In this document: positions 27,316 to 36,204 of the stretch, in pieces
How positions within the stretch are numbered: the stretch's first letter is position 1
Layout: the number at the start of each line of letters is the position of its first letter
NCBI RefSeq assembly: GCF_002252705.1
Contig: NZ_NQLA01000019.1
Span: forward strand, 1-53,148
Direction: 5' to 3'
Source of the DNA: Vulcanococcus limneticus LL
Lineage (GTDB): Bacteria > Cyanobacteriota > Cyanobacteriia > PCC-6307 > Cyanobiaceae
Length of the DNA stretch: 53,148 nt
Program-made: the position numbers and the translations under genes
Notes under the pieces: generated by a model
Database searches by the model: none
What the model saw: the letters and a program-made list of their open reading frames with translations, nothing else
Told to the model about the DNA's origin: nothing

Positions 27316-27929
27316 GAGGGGCAGTGCCGGGGGCAGCGGAGTGGTCGTCGTGGTTGCGCCGGTGGCCCTGGCCCTCCCCCGGGCGTCAGCGGCTTGCACG
27401 GCGCCTCGTCTGGGGCTTGCCCACGCTGCGTCTGTCCCGCGCCCTGCTGTCTGCGCTGCTCCCCCTGGTGCTCGCGCTGGTGTTCGGCGGCGGCTCCCTG
27501 CTGGCAGGCGCCGCGCCCGCCTGGGCGGCCACCCTGGTGGTGAGTGAGGTGAGCCTGGAGCCCTGCCCCTCCGAGGACGTGGGGGCCCAGCCCCAGCTGC
27601 GACGCCCCAGCGGGGCCAGTTGCTATGCCCTGCGTGGGGTGGTGACCAACCCGGGCAAGAAGCCCGTGGTCGACACCGATGTGTTCGCCCAGATCCTCGA
27701 TGCCAGCGGTGAGCCGGTGCTGCAGAACCGCTCCCGGGTGGGATCGATCGGCGATGTGCCCCCCGGCCGCTCCCCGTTTGCCCTGCGGCTGGCGGTGCCG
27801 GCCGGTACCCCGGGGCCTTTCACCTTCTCCAACGTCAAGGCCCGCGGCTTCAATGCACCGGTGCGCACCCGGGCCGGGCTGGACGATGAACTCCTGCCCC
27901 TGGAGCTGGATGTGGCGGGCTTGAATTAG
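27312..27929 (+). CDS. Secreted protein of unknown function
   Basis: 205 residues. A long Arg/Trp-rich leader (1-43) precedes the hydrophobic core LLSALLPLVLALVFGGGSLL and a cleavage region around APAWAA. The mature domain of about 130 residues looks like an all-beta extracytoplasmic fold (ATLVVSEVSLEPCPSED ... SCYALRGVVTNPGKKPVVDT ... VFAQILDASGEPVLQNRSRV), similar in style to FxLYD-type domains. The two Cys could form a disulfide. The start overlaps the MazG-like gene by four bases; a later start nearer the hydrophobic core is possible. Confidence 0.65.
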   Translation: MRGAVPGAAEWSSWLRRWPWPSPGRQRLARRLVWGLPTLRLSRALLSALLPLVLALVFGGGSLLAGAAPAWAATLVVSEVSLEPCPSEDVGAQPQLRRPSGASCYALRGVVTNPGKKPVVDTDVFAQILDASGEPVLQNRSRVGSIGDVPPGRSPFALRLAVPAGTPGPFTFSNVKARGFNAPVRTRAGLDDELLPLELDVAGLN

Positions 27930-27953
27930 TCCAGCAGCCCCCACGCCGGGTTT

Positions 27954-28145
27954 TCAGCGGCCGACGCGGATGCCTCGAATCGAGTCCATCAGTCCGAGCC
28001 CATTGAGCAGCCAGATGACCACCGCTACAACGACGACGATATTGAGGATTCGTTTGATCTTGCTATCCATCGGGATGTAGCTGTTGACCAGCCACAACAG
28101 CACGCCCACGACGATGAGCGTAACGATCAGTGAAATGAGATCCAT
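27954..28145 (-). CDS. Thivi_2564-family small membrane protein
   Basis: 63 residues with two hydrophobic helices (LISLIVTLIVVGVLLWLV and ILNIVVVVAVVIWLLNGLGL) joined by the charged loop NSYIPMDSKIKRI. The layout and the loop are those of the Thivi_2564 family of small membrane proteins, found widely and patchily in bacteria. The stretch uses more A/T-rich codons (ATT, AAT, ATA-like choices) than its neighbours, which suggests transfer. About 235 bases upstream to the YggT gene hold no gene. Function unknown. Confidence 0.8.
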   Translation of the reverse strand: MDLISLIVTLIVVGVLLWLVNSYIPMDSKIKRILNIVVVVAVVIWLLNGLGLMDSIRGIRVGR

Positions 28146-28380
28146 TTACCAGGTCACAGCTGCCACCCGGCATTCTGATTCGTCCATGCAGAGCCGGGCC
28201 ATGCACCCAGGACAAAGCTCGGCAATCAGGTGCCGTTTGACTGTGGGCGTGATGCCAGGACCCAGGTAGATGCCCGTCTTGACTGTCGCTTACCTGACAA
28301 AACTGCGCGTTTCTGATGGTGAGAGCGGCAACCAGGCCAGCCTGCCTGCCACCTCACCGCGCACCATGGGGTCAGCGCCC

Positions 28381-28668
28381 TCAGTAGCCGCTGGCCAGGA
28401 TGCTGATGCTCGCCGCACCCAGGAGCTGCTGGCCGAGGCTGAGGGCGAGGAAGGCCACGATGGCCGAGAGGTCCAGGCCGCCGATGGGCGGAATCAGGCC
28501 GCGGAAGGCATTCAGGTAGGGATCGGTGATGGAGCTCACGGTGGCGAGCACCGGGTTGCCCCAGTCCAGGTTGGGGAACCAGCTCAGCAGCACCCGCACC
28601 AGCAGGATCAACGAATAGATCTCCAGGGTGCGGCCCAGCACGTTCAGGAGCAGGCTCACGGCTTCCAT
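28381..28668 (-). CDS. YggT/Ycf19 family membrane protein
   Basis: 95 residues with two predicted membrane helices (LLLNVLGRTLEIYSLILLVR and LSAIVAFLALSLGQQLLG) and the family motif VLLSWFPNLDWGNPVL followed by ITDPYLNAFRGLIPP. The plastid relative Ycf19 and bacterial YggT proteins are linked to cytochrome assembly, nucleoid or cell-division patterning in different systems, so the role here is open. It lies downstream of scpB on the same strand, 53 bases after its stop. Confidence 0.88.
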   Translation of the reverse strand: MEAVSLLLNVLGRTLEIYSLILLVRVLLSWFPNLDWGNPVLATVSSITDPYLNAFRGLIPPIGGLDLSAIVAFLALSLGQQLLGAASISILASGY

Positions 28669-28721
28669 GGGCTGATCGATGGCGATGGTGGAATTGCTCC
28701 GAACTCTATGCAGCGCCGTTC

Positions 28722-29366
28722 CTAGGCGGCCTGGTCCCAGGCGTCTGCCGGGTGTCCAGCCTCGGCGAGGGGAGCCTCATCCCCAGCGGATCCGGGCTCC
28801 GGAGCGGCCCCGGCTTCGCTCTGGTCCTGCCGCTGCGGCCCCGGCACGGGGCGCGGACCCCGCCGGGCCGTCTGCAGGGCGTCGTTGCTGACGGCGAAGG
28901 TGCGGTGGAATTTCTCGCTCAGGCTGAGCCAGAAGGAACGGCCCTCGCTCTGGCGCTTGCGCTCGATGAAGTCCTGGGCCAGCAGCTCCTTGATGTGGTC
29001 GTAGGCGCCGGAGCCGCGCAGCTCCACCAACTCCGACTGGAGCACCCGCTTCTTGAGGGCGATCGTGGCCAGGGTGCGCAGGGCGGCGGTGGAAAGGTCC
29101 ACCGGCAGCAGGTTCTGCACCAGATCTCCCAGGCCGTCGCGCAGCTGCAGGCTGTAGCGCTGGCCCTCCTGGCGGATCTCCAGGGCCGTGTCGCGGTGCG
29201 CGTAGTCGGCCATCAGGGTGATCAGCCCCAGCTCGGCGGCATCGCGCTCCACGCCGGCGATCTCGGCCAGTTCACCCAGGGAGAGGGGCCGGCCCTTGAG
29301 GTAGAGGATCGCCTCCATCCGGGCCGGCAGCGAGAGCCGCTCCAGGCTGGGATCGTCGCTGGGCAT
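28722..29366 (-). CDS. scpB: Segregation and condensation protein B
   Basis: 214 residues from the ATG at 29366. ScpB has two winged-helix domains; visible here are LPARMEAILYLKGRPLSLGE, LAEIAGV, YSLQLRDGLGDLVQNLL and LVELRGSGAYDHIKELLAQD. The C-terminal 35 residues are low complexity. ScpB binds ScpA and SMC to form the condensin that organises and segregates the chromosome. scpA is not in the window. The start lies 31 bases from the ilvA stop; an earlier in-frame start at 29405 would overlap ilvA. Confidence 0.92.
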   Translation of the reverse strand: MPSDDPSLERLSLPARMEAILYLKGRPLSLGELAEIAGVERDAAELGLITLMADYAHRDTALEIRQEGQRYSLQLRDGLGDLVQNLLPVDLSTAALRTLATIALKKRVLQSELVELRGSGAYDHIKELLAQDFIERKRQSEGRSFWLSLSEKFHRTFAVSNDALQTARRGPRPVPGPQRQDQSEAGAAPEPGSAGDEAPLAEAGHPADAWDQAA

Positions 29367-29397
29367 GGCCTCGCTCCAGCTCGGGGGTGGTGAAACG

Positions 29398-31065
29398 CTA
29401 CCCAACGGCTGCGGTGCCGGCCACCAGCGCCTGCAGGGGCTCCTCCAGCTCGCCCAGGAACAGGCGGTAGGCCGGGTTGTCGGTCTCGTTCACATAGGCG
29501 TAGTCGAGGCCGTCGAGGAAGCCCTGCCAGGCCTCCAGCTCCGCCGGCGCCACCTGCACCCCCACCACGATCCGCCCCACGTCGGCGCCGTGGTTGCGGT
29601 AGTGGAAGATGCTGATGTTCCAGTCGGGGTGCAGGCTGGTCACGAAGGCCATCAGGGCCCCGGGCCGCTCCGGGAACACGAAGCGATAGAGCAGCTCGCG
29701 GCCCTTGCCGGCCGCTGCCCCGGCGCCGGCGGGCAGCCGGCCCCCCACCATGTGGCGCAGGTGCAGCTTGGCCAGCTCGTTGTGGCTGAGGTCGAGGCAG
29801 GGGAAGCCTGCGGCCCCCAATGTGGCGATCAGGCTGCGGGTGTCGCTGGGGCCCTGGGTCTGCACCCCCACGAAGATGTGGGCCCGGCGCGGGTCGGCCA
29901 GCCGGTAGCTGAACTCGGTGAGGCTGCGCTGGCCCAGCAGGCCGCAAAAGCGCCGCAGGCTGCCGGGCTGTTCGGGGATCTCCACCGCCAGCATCGCCTC
30001 GCGCTCCTCGCCCAGCTCGGCCCGTTCAGCCACGAAGCGCAGCCGATCGAAATTCATGTTGGCCCCGCAGGCCACCGCCACCAGGTTGCGGCCCTTGAGA
30101 CCCCGCCGCGCCACATCCGCCTTCATGCCCGCCACGGCCAGGGCGCCGGCGGGCTCCAGGATCGAGCGGGTGTCCTCGAACACATCCTTGATGGCGGCGC
30201 AGATCTCGTCGGTGTCCACCGTCACCATGGCGTCGATGGTCTGGCGGGCCAGGGCGAAGGTGGTGGCGCCCACTTCGCGCACGGCCACGCCGTCGGCGAA
30301 CAGGCCCACCTGCTCCAGGCGCACCCGCTTGCCCGCCGCCAGCGAGCGGGTCATGGCGTCGGCATCCACCGGCTCGACGCCGATGATCTCCACCTGGGGC
30401 CAGAGCGCCTTGACGTAGGCCGCGATGCCGGCAATCAGGCCGCCGCCACCCACCGCGATATAGATGGCATCCGGTGGTTCGGAGCACTGGCGCAGGATCT
30501 CCAGGCCGATGGTGCCCTGGCCTGCGATCACGTCCGGATCGTCGAAGGGGTGGATGAAGGTGAGCCCCCGCTGCTCGGCCAGGCGATAGGCCTCGGCGCA
30601 GGCGGCGTCGTAGTTGTCGCCGTGGAGCACCACCTCGGCGCCGCGGGCGGCCACGGCCCGCACCTTCATCTCCGGCGTGGTGACCGGCATCACGATCACG
30701 GCCCGGGTGCCCAGTTTCTGGGCCCCCAGGGCGACGCCCTGGGCGTGGTTGCCGGCGCTGGCGGCGATCACGCCCCGCTCCAGCTCGGCCGGTGAGAGGC
30801 CCGCCATCTTGTTGTAGGCGCCCCGCAGCTTGAAGCTGAACACCGGCTGCAGGTCCTCCCGCTTGAGCTGCACCGTGTTGCCCAGGCGGCGCGAGAGGTT
30901 GGGGGCCGGATCCAGGGGCGACTCGATCGCCACGTCGTAGACCCGTGCCCGCAGGATCCGCCGCAGCATGTCGGCGCCGGGATCCGGTTCGGCCGCGCCG
31001 GTGGGCTGGCCAGCCCCTTGGGGACTGGACTGGTCCGTCACCGGCTGCTGATCGCCGCTCCCCAT
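29398..31065 (-). CDS. ilvA: Threonine ammonia-lyase, biosynthetic
   Basis: 555 residues from the ATG at 31065. The PLP lysine is Lys79 in VFSFKLRGAYNKM; the phosphate-binding loop is AVGGGGLIAGIA, and ASAGNHAQGVALGAQ is another family block. The C-terminal third contains two ACT-like regulatory domains (AVEIPEQPGSLRRFCGLLG and YRFVFPERPGALMAFVTSLH) for isoleucine and valine control. It deaminates threonine to 2-oxobutanoate, the first step to isoleucine. The first 30 residues are low complexity and probably disordered. It is divergent from dxs, about 120 bases apart. Confidence 0.95.
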   Translation of the reverse strand: MGSGDQQPVTDQSSPQGAGQPTGAAEPDPGADMLRRILRARVYDVAIESPLDPAPNLSRRLGNTVQLKREDLQPVFSFKLRGAYNKMAGLSPAELERGVIAASAGNHAQGVALGAQKLGTRAVIVMPVTTPEMKVRAVAARGAEVVLHGDNYDAACAEAYRLAEQRGLTFIHPFDDPDVIAGQGTIGLEILRQCSEPPDAIYIAVGGGGLIAGIAAYVKALWPQVEIIGVEPVDADAMTRSLAAGKRVRLEQVGLFADGVAVREVGATTFALARQTIDAMVTVDTDEICAAIKDVFEDTRSILEPAGALAVAGMKADVARRGLKGRNLVAVACGANMNFDRLRFVAERAELGEEREAMLAVEIPEQPGSLRRFCGLLGQRSLTEFSYRLADPRRAHIFVGVQTQGPSDTRSLIATLGAAGFPCLDLSHNELAKLHLRHMVGGRLPAGAGAAAGKGRELLYRFVFPERPGALMAFVTSLHPDWNISIFHYRNHGADVGRIVVGVQVAPAELEAWQGFLDGLDYAYVNETDNPAYRLFLGELEEPLQALVAGTAAVG

Positions 31066-31186
31066 CCGAATCTCCCCTGCCGTCGCGCCGATGGGACCAG
31101 TGTGCCAAGCGCTTGACGGAGCATGGCGCCGGGCGCCAGCTCCCGGGCTGCAGCGCGTAGATTGAACCCCAATGAAGGCGTGGGGC

Positions 31187-33097
31187 ATGCATCTCAGCGA
31201 GCTGAATCATCCGAATCAGCTGCATGGCCTGAGCACCGCCGAGCTCGAGGGCATCGCCCGGCAGATCCGCGAGCGCCACCTGGAGGTGGTGAGCACCAGC
31301 GGCGGCCACCTGGGCCCCGGCCTGGGCGTCGTGGAGCTGACCCTGGCCCTGTACCAGACCCTCGACCTCGACCGGGACCGGGTCGTGTGGGACGTGGGAC
31401 ACCAGGCCTATCCCCACAAGCTGGTGACTGGCCGCTACAACAGCTTCGACAGCCTGCGCCAGCAGGGTGGGGTCGCCGGTTACCTCAAGCGCTGTGAGAG
31501 CCGCTTCGACCACTTCGGCGCCGGCCACGCCTCCACCTCGATCTCGGCGGCCCTGGGCATGGCCCTGGCCCGGGACCAGCGCGGCGAGCACTTCAAATGC
31601 GTGGCGGTGATCGGCGATGGCGCCCTCACCGGCGGCATGGCCCTGGAGGCGATCAACCACGCCGGCCACCTGCCCAAGACCAACCTGCTGGTGGTGCTGA
31701 ACGACAACGACATGTCGATCAGTCCACCGGTGGGGGCCCTCTCGACCCACCTCAACCGCATGCGGCACAGCAAGCCGCTGCAGTTCCTGCAGGACAACGC
31801 CGAGGAGGCGATCAAGCACCTGCCCTTCCTGCACGGCGAGCTGCCCAGTGAGCTCAAGACCCTCAAAGAGAGCATGAAGCGCCTGGCGGTGCCCAAGCTG
31901 GGCGCCGTGTTCGAGGAGCTGGGCTTCACCTACATCGGACCGGTGGATGGCCACAACATCGCCGAGATGGTGCGCACCTTCGAGCAGGCCCACGGCACGC
32001 CGGGGCCGGTGCTGGTGCATGTGGCCACCACCAAGGGCAAGGGCTACGCCTATGCCGAGGAAGACCAGGTGGGCTACCACGCCCAGAGCGCCTTCGACCT
32101 GGCCACCGGCAAGGCCTACCCCTCCAGCAAGCCCAAGCCCCCCAGCTATTCCAAGGTCTTCGGCCAGACCCTGGTGACCATCTGCGAGCAGGACCCCCGC
32201 GTGGTGGGCATCACCGCCGCCATGGCCACTGGCACCGGCCTGGACCTGTTGGAGAAGGCCCGCCCCCATCAGTATTTCGATGTGGGTATTGCCGAGCAGC
32301 ACGCCGTGACCATGGCGGCCGGCATGGCCTGCGAGGGGCTGCGGCCCGTTGTGGCGATCTACAGCACCTTCCTGCAGCGTGCCTTCGACCAGCTGATCCA
32401 CGACGTGGGCATCCAGAACCTGCCCGTGACGTTCGTGATGGATCGGGCCGGCATCGTGGGGGCCGATGGCCCCACCCACCAGGGCCAGTACGACATCAGC
32501 TATTTCCGTGCCATCCCCAACTTCACGGTGATGGCCCCCAAGGACGAGGCGGAGCTGCAGCGCATGCTGGTGACCTCGATCCACCACAGCGGCCCCTGCG
32601 CCCTGCGCATCCCGCGCGGTGAGGGTGAGGGCGTTCCGCTCATTGAGGAGGGCTGGGAACCCCTGGAGATTGGCCGAGGTGAGCTGCTCACCGACGGCGA
32701 TGACCTGCTGATCGTGGCCTACGGCGCCATGGTGGCCCCGGCCATGGCCACCGCCGGCCTGCTGCAGGAGCAGGGGGTGCGCGCCGCCGTCGTCAATGCC
32801 CGCTTCCTGCGACCCCTGGATGAGGCCCTGATCGGCCCGCTGGCCCAGCGCATCGGCCGGGTGGTGACGATGGAGGAGGGTGCCCTGGCCGGTGGCTTCG
32901 GCGCCGCCGTGGTGGAAGCCCTCAACGACCACGACGTGCTGGTGCCGGTGTTCCGCATCGGCATCCCCGACGTGCTGGTGGACCACGCCAGCCCTGACCA
33001 GAGCAAACAGGCCCTGGGGCTGACACCACCGCAGATGGCGGATCGAATCCTGCAGCGTTTCGGCTCGGCCCTGCAGCGCCGTCCGGTCGGCGTCTGA
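31187..33097 (+). CDS. dxs: 1-deoxy-D-xylulose-5-phosphate synthase
   Basis: 636 residues from the ATG at 31187; an ATG at 31172 would add five. I chose the internal one because MHLSEL matches the start in related genomes as I recall. Features: [20 protein letters not shown], the thiamine diphosphate motif [34 protein letters not shown], and the pyrimidine-domain stretch [20 protein letters not shown]. It condenses pyruvate and glyceraldehyde-3-phosphate, the entry and often rate-limiting step of the MEP isoprenoid pathway that feeds carotenoids and chlorophyll phytol. The next gene encodes a prenyl-reductase-like flavoprotein. Confidence 0.96.
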   Translation: MHLSELNHPNQLHGLSTAELEGIARQIRERHLEVVSTSGGHLGPGLGVVELTLALYQTLDLDRDRVVWDVGHQAYPHKLVTGRYNSFDSLRQQGGVAGYLKRCESRFDHFGAGHASTSISAALGMALARDQRGEHFKCVAVIGDGALTGGMALEAINHAGHLPKTNLLVVLNDNDMSISPPVGALSTHLNRMRHSKPLQFLQDNAEEAIKHLPFLHGELPSELKTLKESMKRLAVPKLGAVFEELGFTYIGPVDGHNIAEMVRTFEQAHGTPGPVLVHVATTKGKGYAYAEEDQVGYHAQSAFDLATGKAYPSSKPKPPSYSKVFGQTLVTICEQDPRVVGITAAMATGTGLDLLEKARPHQYFDVGIAEQHAVTMAAGMACEGLRPVVAIYSTFLQRAFDQLIHDVGIQNLPVTFVMDRAGIVGADGPTHQGQYDISYFRAIPNFTVMAPKDEAELQRMLVTSIHHSGPCALRIPRGEGEGVPLIEEGWEPLEIGRGELLTDGDDLLIVAYGAMVAPAMATAGLLQEQGVRAAVVNARFLRPLDEALIGPLAQRIGRVVTMEEGALAGGFGAAVVEALNDHDVLVPVFRIGIPDVLVDHASPDQSKQALGLTPPQMADRILQRFGSALQRRPVGV

Positions 33098-33135
33098 GGC
33101 CGCCCGCAGCTGCCCTGCTCCCTCAGCGCTGCGAC

Positions 33136-34353
33136 GTGCTGATCGCCGGCTGTGGCCCCGCTGGGGCCGAGCTGGCGCGGCTACTGGCCCGCCGCGGCGT
33201 GGATGTGCTTGTGGTGGAGGCCCTGCCGGACCTGGCGCGGGCGGCCTTCAGCAGTGCGGCGCTTCCCCTGGCTGCCCTGGAGCGGTTTGAGATCCCCGCA
33301 GAGGTGGTGGCGCACCGCTGGACCGGCTGGCGTTTACTGGGGCCTGGGCCGGCCGATCGCCACTGGCGGGCCAGCGATGGTCGCCCCCTGGGGGCCGTGC
33401 TGGATTTCGCGGCCCTGCGCCGCTGGCTGGCGGGCCAGGCCCAGGGCTTCGGGGCCCAGATCGCCCTGGGCTGGCGCGCCCTGGCGGTGCAGCAGCCGGG
33501 TGGGATGGTCCGGACCCGTCTGCGGGGGCCCGGGGGCGAGGAGTGCTGGCTCACAAGCCGCTGGGTGGTGGATGCCACAGGTCAGCAGCGGGGGCTGCTG
33601 GGGGATCCGCCGGCCAGCTGCTCCGATCCCCTGGTGAGCGGGCTGGGCGCCGAGTGGCTGCTGGAGATTCCCCTGGAGCGCTGGCGCCCATGGAGCGATC
33701 AGCTCACCTTCCTGATGGGCAGTGACTGGATGCCCCAGGGCTATGGCTGGGTGTTTCCGATGCAGCCCGGCCAGCTCAAGCTGGGGGTCTGTCGCCTCAA
33801 TGACGACGCTGGCGCGACTGCGGGACCGCCGCTGGCTGGACGGCGCCAGCAGCCGCCCCTGGGGCCCTGGCTGGAGGCCACCCTGGCCCGCACGGGCCTG
33901 GCCGGGGCGAGGGTGCTGGACCGCCACGGCGGCCTGATCCGCAGCACGGTGCGGCGCCGCGAGCCCCACCAGCGGGGTCAGCTGATCGGTCTGGGCGATG
34001 CGGTGAGCACCGCCAACCTGCTGGGGGGCGAGGGCATCCGCCATGCGATGGCCAGTGCCCGGGTGCTCGCCTCCGTGCTGCTGCAGGCCCTGAATGGCGA
34101 GCCGGAGCGGCTGAGGACCTATCCGGGCCGGCTGCGGCGGGAGCTGGGCTGGCGCTGGGGCCTCAGTGGTCGGCTGGCGCGGCGCACCTGGCTCGGCCTG
34201 GAGGGGCCGCGGGCGGACCGGCGCCTGGAGCGGTTGCTGATGGGGCTGGAGCAGCAGCACAGCGCCGAGGATCTTTCGGCCCTGTTGTTCGACTACCGCT
34301 TTGAGCGCTACGGCTTGCGCGCCCTGCCCTACCTGCTGGGCTGGCGTCGCTGA
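33136..34353 (+). CDS. FAD-dependent oxidoreductase, geranylgeranyl reductase family
   Basis: 405 residues from the GTG at 33136. The N-terminus has the Rossmann FAD motif VLIAGCGPAGAELARLLARR and the acidic end of the second strand (DVLVVEA). The central part has WVVDATGQQRGLLGD; the third FAD-binding block is GQLIGLGDAVSTANLLGGEG followed by HAMASARVLA. This is the layout of ChlP/GGR and lycopene-cyclase relatives that act on isoprenoid chains. It is not the main chlP by sequence memory, so the substrate is uncertain. Context after dxs (39 bases) fits isoprenoid metabolism. No ATG lies between the dxs stop and the FAD motif, so GTG is the only sensible start. Confidence 0.75.
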   Translation: MLIAGCGPAGAELARLLARRGVDVLVVEALPDLARAAFSSAALPLAALERFEIPAEVVAHRWTGWRLLGPGPADRHWRASDGRPLGAVLDFAALRRWLAGQAQGFGAQIALGWRALAVQQPGGMVRTRLRGPGGEECWLTSRWVVDATGQQRGLLGDPPASCSDPLVSGLGAEWLLEIPLERWRPWSDQLTFLMGSDWMPQGYGWVFPMQPGQLKLGVCRLNDDAGATAGPPLAGRRQQPPLGPWLEATLARTGLAGARVLDRHGGLIRSTVRRREPHQRGQLIGLGDAVSTANLLGGEGIRHAMASARVLASVLLQALNGEPERLRTYPGRLRRELGWRWGLSGRLARRTWLGLEGPRADRRLERLLMGLEQQHSAEDLSALLFDYRFERYGLRALPYLLGWRR

Positions 34354-34383
34354 CGCTCAGCATCACAAGGAACGCACGAAAAA

Positions 34384-34406
34384 GGCGGGGGTGCAGAACC
34401 CCCGCC
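34384..34406 (-). terminator. Intrinsic terminator of psaK
   Basis: On the minus strand the stem GGCGGGGGT...ACCCCCGCC is followed immediately by five Ts (34379-34383 on the forward strand read AAAAA). This is a canonical Rho-independent terminator about 25 bases after the psaK stop. It also lies just downstream of the convergent gene ending at 34353. Confidence 0.88.
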
Positions 34407-34430
34407 CGAGCGCTATGGCGTCGCTGCTGC

Positions 34431-34688
34431 TCAGAGCACGCCGCGGGAGGCCAGGCCCAGGATGGTGCCGATGCCCAGGATGTGGCCCAGGCTGGTGGTG
34501 GCCAGCAGGGAGGCGTGGCTGAGGCCGCCGAAGAAGGCGTCGTTGGGGAGCTTGGCGCCGACGTTGGGCTGTTGGATCGTGGCTTTGCCGACGGCGATGG
34601 CGATCACGTTCGAGATGATCATCACCAGGCCCACCTTCGGGGACCAGGTGACCGCAGCGGGAGCGATAGCCAGCAGGGTGGGGAGCAT
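34431..34688 (-). CDS. psaK: Photosystem I reaction center subunit PsaK
   Basis: 85 residues from the ATG at 34688, the standard size. Two membrane helices are joined by a loop: PKVGLVMIISNVIAIAVGKA with KATIQQPNVGAKLP, then ASLLATTSLGHILGIGTILG. The motif SHASLLATTSLGHILG is typical of PsaK, the peripheral photosystem I subunit that binds chlorophyll and interacts with antenna. It lies 56 bases after the ligand-gated channel gene on the same strand and has its own terminator. Confidence 0.93.
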   Translation of the reverse strand: MLPTLLAIAPAAVTWSPKVGLVMIISNVIAIAVGKATIQQPNVGAKLPNDAFFGGLSHASLLATTSLGHILGIGTILGLASRGVL

Positions 34689-34744
34689 CGGATTCAAGGC
34701 GACGCCCCATCTTCTGGGCATCGGTCACCGGCTACCCCGCCCGC

Positions 34745-35890
34745 TTAAGACTTGTTCATCGCCTCCCGGCGCAGGGCCGCGACCACGCCCTGCTGCTTCA
34801 ACCGGCTGATGGCGTGATCAATGCGGGCTTCAGTGGCCCGATCCAGCTGGGGTGACAGCACGAAGGCCTGGGATTCGCTTTGCTGGTTGCGAAGCACCAG
34901 CTCAAACTGGCGGTTGCCGGAGTGCCGCAGCAGATACTCCAGCTGTTGGTCGTCGGCCAGCACGGCATCGGCCCGGTCGTCGGCCAGCAGCTGCAGGGCC
35001 TGCTCCACCCGCGGCAACGGCACGACCGTGATCGGCTCGGCCATGCCGGTGGCATTGAGTCGCTCCAGGGTGGCGCTGCTTACGCTGCCCGGGCGAGCCG
35101 CGACGCGCTGGCCGGCCAGCTCCTGGAGGCTGCGGATCGGTCGGACGCCGCTAGCCCGCGGCTCCTGCACCACGTTGATCGTGATGTAGCTCACCAGCAG
35201 CGAGGCGGTGACGATGCGAACCAGGTAGCTCACGATCACCAGCCCGTGGCCGCGGGTGGTGCTGGCGATGGTGTTGGTGCCGGGGCCGGTGGCCAGGATC
35301 TGGAACACCTTGGCGAAGCCGCGCCGTTGGCCCTGGCCATCCCGCAGGCGCTGCGGGCCCTCCACCACCCACAGCAGCCCGCTCACCAGGCCGATCGCCA
35401 CCAGGTAGCCGCCGAGCAGACGCAGCAGATCGGGTGCCAGCAGCGAGCGCAGCACGGCCTGGCCCAGCTCCAGCCGGTCGCGTTTCACCAGCACCGCCAG
35501 CCCCATCTCCTGGAAGGGCAGGCTGAAGCGGTAGCGGCCGATCCGCTCCGGCGTCACGTTCAGGCAGCCCACGCCCACATCCACCTCGCCGGCGGCGGCC
35601 GCCGCCAGCAGGCTTCTGGCGCTGTCGCGGGGCTCAAAGATGAAGGGCAGGCTCTCTTCGATGGCCAGGCGGTTCCAGAGTTCCACCGCGCTGCCGCTCC
35701 AGCGGTTGCCCCTGTGGTCGGAGCAGGGGGCGGAGCCGCTCAGGACGCCCACCCGCAGCACCGGCGGTGGAGCGGCGGCACCAGGCTGGCCGGCGAGCGG
35801 CACGATCAGCAGCAGCCATGCCAGCAGCAGCACCGCCAGCGCCAGCGCGGCCTGGAGAACGCCCCTGCGCTGGGGCTGATGGCGGCTCAT
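34745..35890 (-). CDS. GluR0-like ligand-gated ion channel
   Basis: 381 residues. After an N-terminal membrane helix (about 10-30), a periplasmic binding-protein fold begins (LRVGVLSGSAPCSD; LLAAAAAGEVDVGVGCLNVTPERIGR, a clear SBP_bac_3 block). Halfway through the fold a pore unit is inserted: helix LLRLLGGYLVAIGLVSGLLW, a re-entrant loop (GFAKVFQILATGPGTNT) and helix LVIVSYLVRIVTASLLVSYI. The binding domain then resumes (RSLQELAGQRVAARPGSVSS) to the end. This is the GluR0 topology of prokaryotic ionotropic glutamate receptors. Where GluR0 has the potassium filter TVGYGD, this protein has ATGPGT, so selectivity may differ. Related proteins occur in marine picocyanobacteria. It overlaps the DUF3593 gene by four bases. 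Confidence 0.8.
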   Translation of the reverse strand: MSRHQPQRRGVLQAALALAVLLLAWLLLIVPLAGQPGAAAPPPVLRVGVLSGSAPCSDHRGNRWSGSAVELWNRLAIEESLPFIFEPRDSARSLLAAAAAGEVDVGVGCLNVTPERIGRYRFSLPFQEMGLAVLVKRDRLELGQAVLRSLLAPDLLRLLGGYLVAIGLVSGLLWVVEGPQRLRDGQGQRRGFAKVFQILATGPGTNTIASTTRGHGLVIVSYLVRIVTASLLVSYITINVVQEPRASGVRPIRSLQELAGQRVAARPGSVSSATLERLNATGMAEPITVVPLPRVEQALQLLADDRADAVLADDQQLEYLLRHSGNRQFELVLRNQQSESQAFVLSPQLDRATEARIDHAISRLKQQGVVAALRREAMNKS

Positions 35891-36204
35891 CGCCCCGACT
35901 TGCCGCCCTGGCTGAAGCCGGCGAGCACCAGCAGGTTGCTCAGGGTCAGCAGCGACTCGGCGGCCCCGTGCAGGTGATCCACATCGGCTAGCTGGCGGCC
36001 GTAGTTGACCTGGGCCAGCACCGCGGCCACGATCGTGGCCGCCACGAACACCAGCGTCATGGCGAAACCCAAGAGCGCGAGCGGCGGGAAGCGGTGGCTG
36101 CGCCAGCCCCACCACAGGAAGGCCAGATAGGGCACCAGGGAGAGCACGAACAGGGGGGCCGGATCGAAACCGGCCAGCCCGTCGAGGAAGGCGCCGGCGC
36201 TCAT
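35887..36204 (-). CDS. DUF3593 membrane protein
   Basis: 105 residues with three hydrophobic segments (PAPLFVLSLVPYLAFLWWGW, PPLALLGFAMTLVFVAATIV and LLTLSNLLVLAG). The motif VNYGRQLADVDHLHGAAESL between the last two is characteristic of DUF3593, a family restricted to cyanobacteria and plastid-bearing eukaryotes. Its stop overlaps the start of the channel gene and its start overlaps the DUF2499 stop (both ATGA), so the three are one transcript and translationally coupled. Function unknown. Confidence 0.85.
   Translation of the reverse strand: MSAGAFLDGLAGFDPAPLFVLSLVPYLAFLWWGWRSHRFPPLALLGFAMTLVFVAATIVAAVLAQVNYGRQLADVDHLHGAAESLLTLSNLLVLAGFSQGGKSGR

Noticed and set aside
28146-28380. Possible gene in the interval between the Thivi_2564 and YggT genes
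   Set aside because: Only short frames without start signals or hydrophobic pattern; no tRNA-like fold seen.
30026-32986. 986-residue minus-strand open frame across dxs and ilvA
   Set aside because: Its first half is antisense to dxs and its second half is an out-of-frame reading of ilvA. There is no domain signature; both real genes fit families perfectly.
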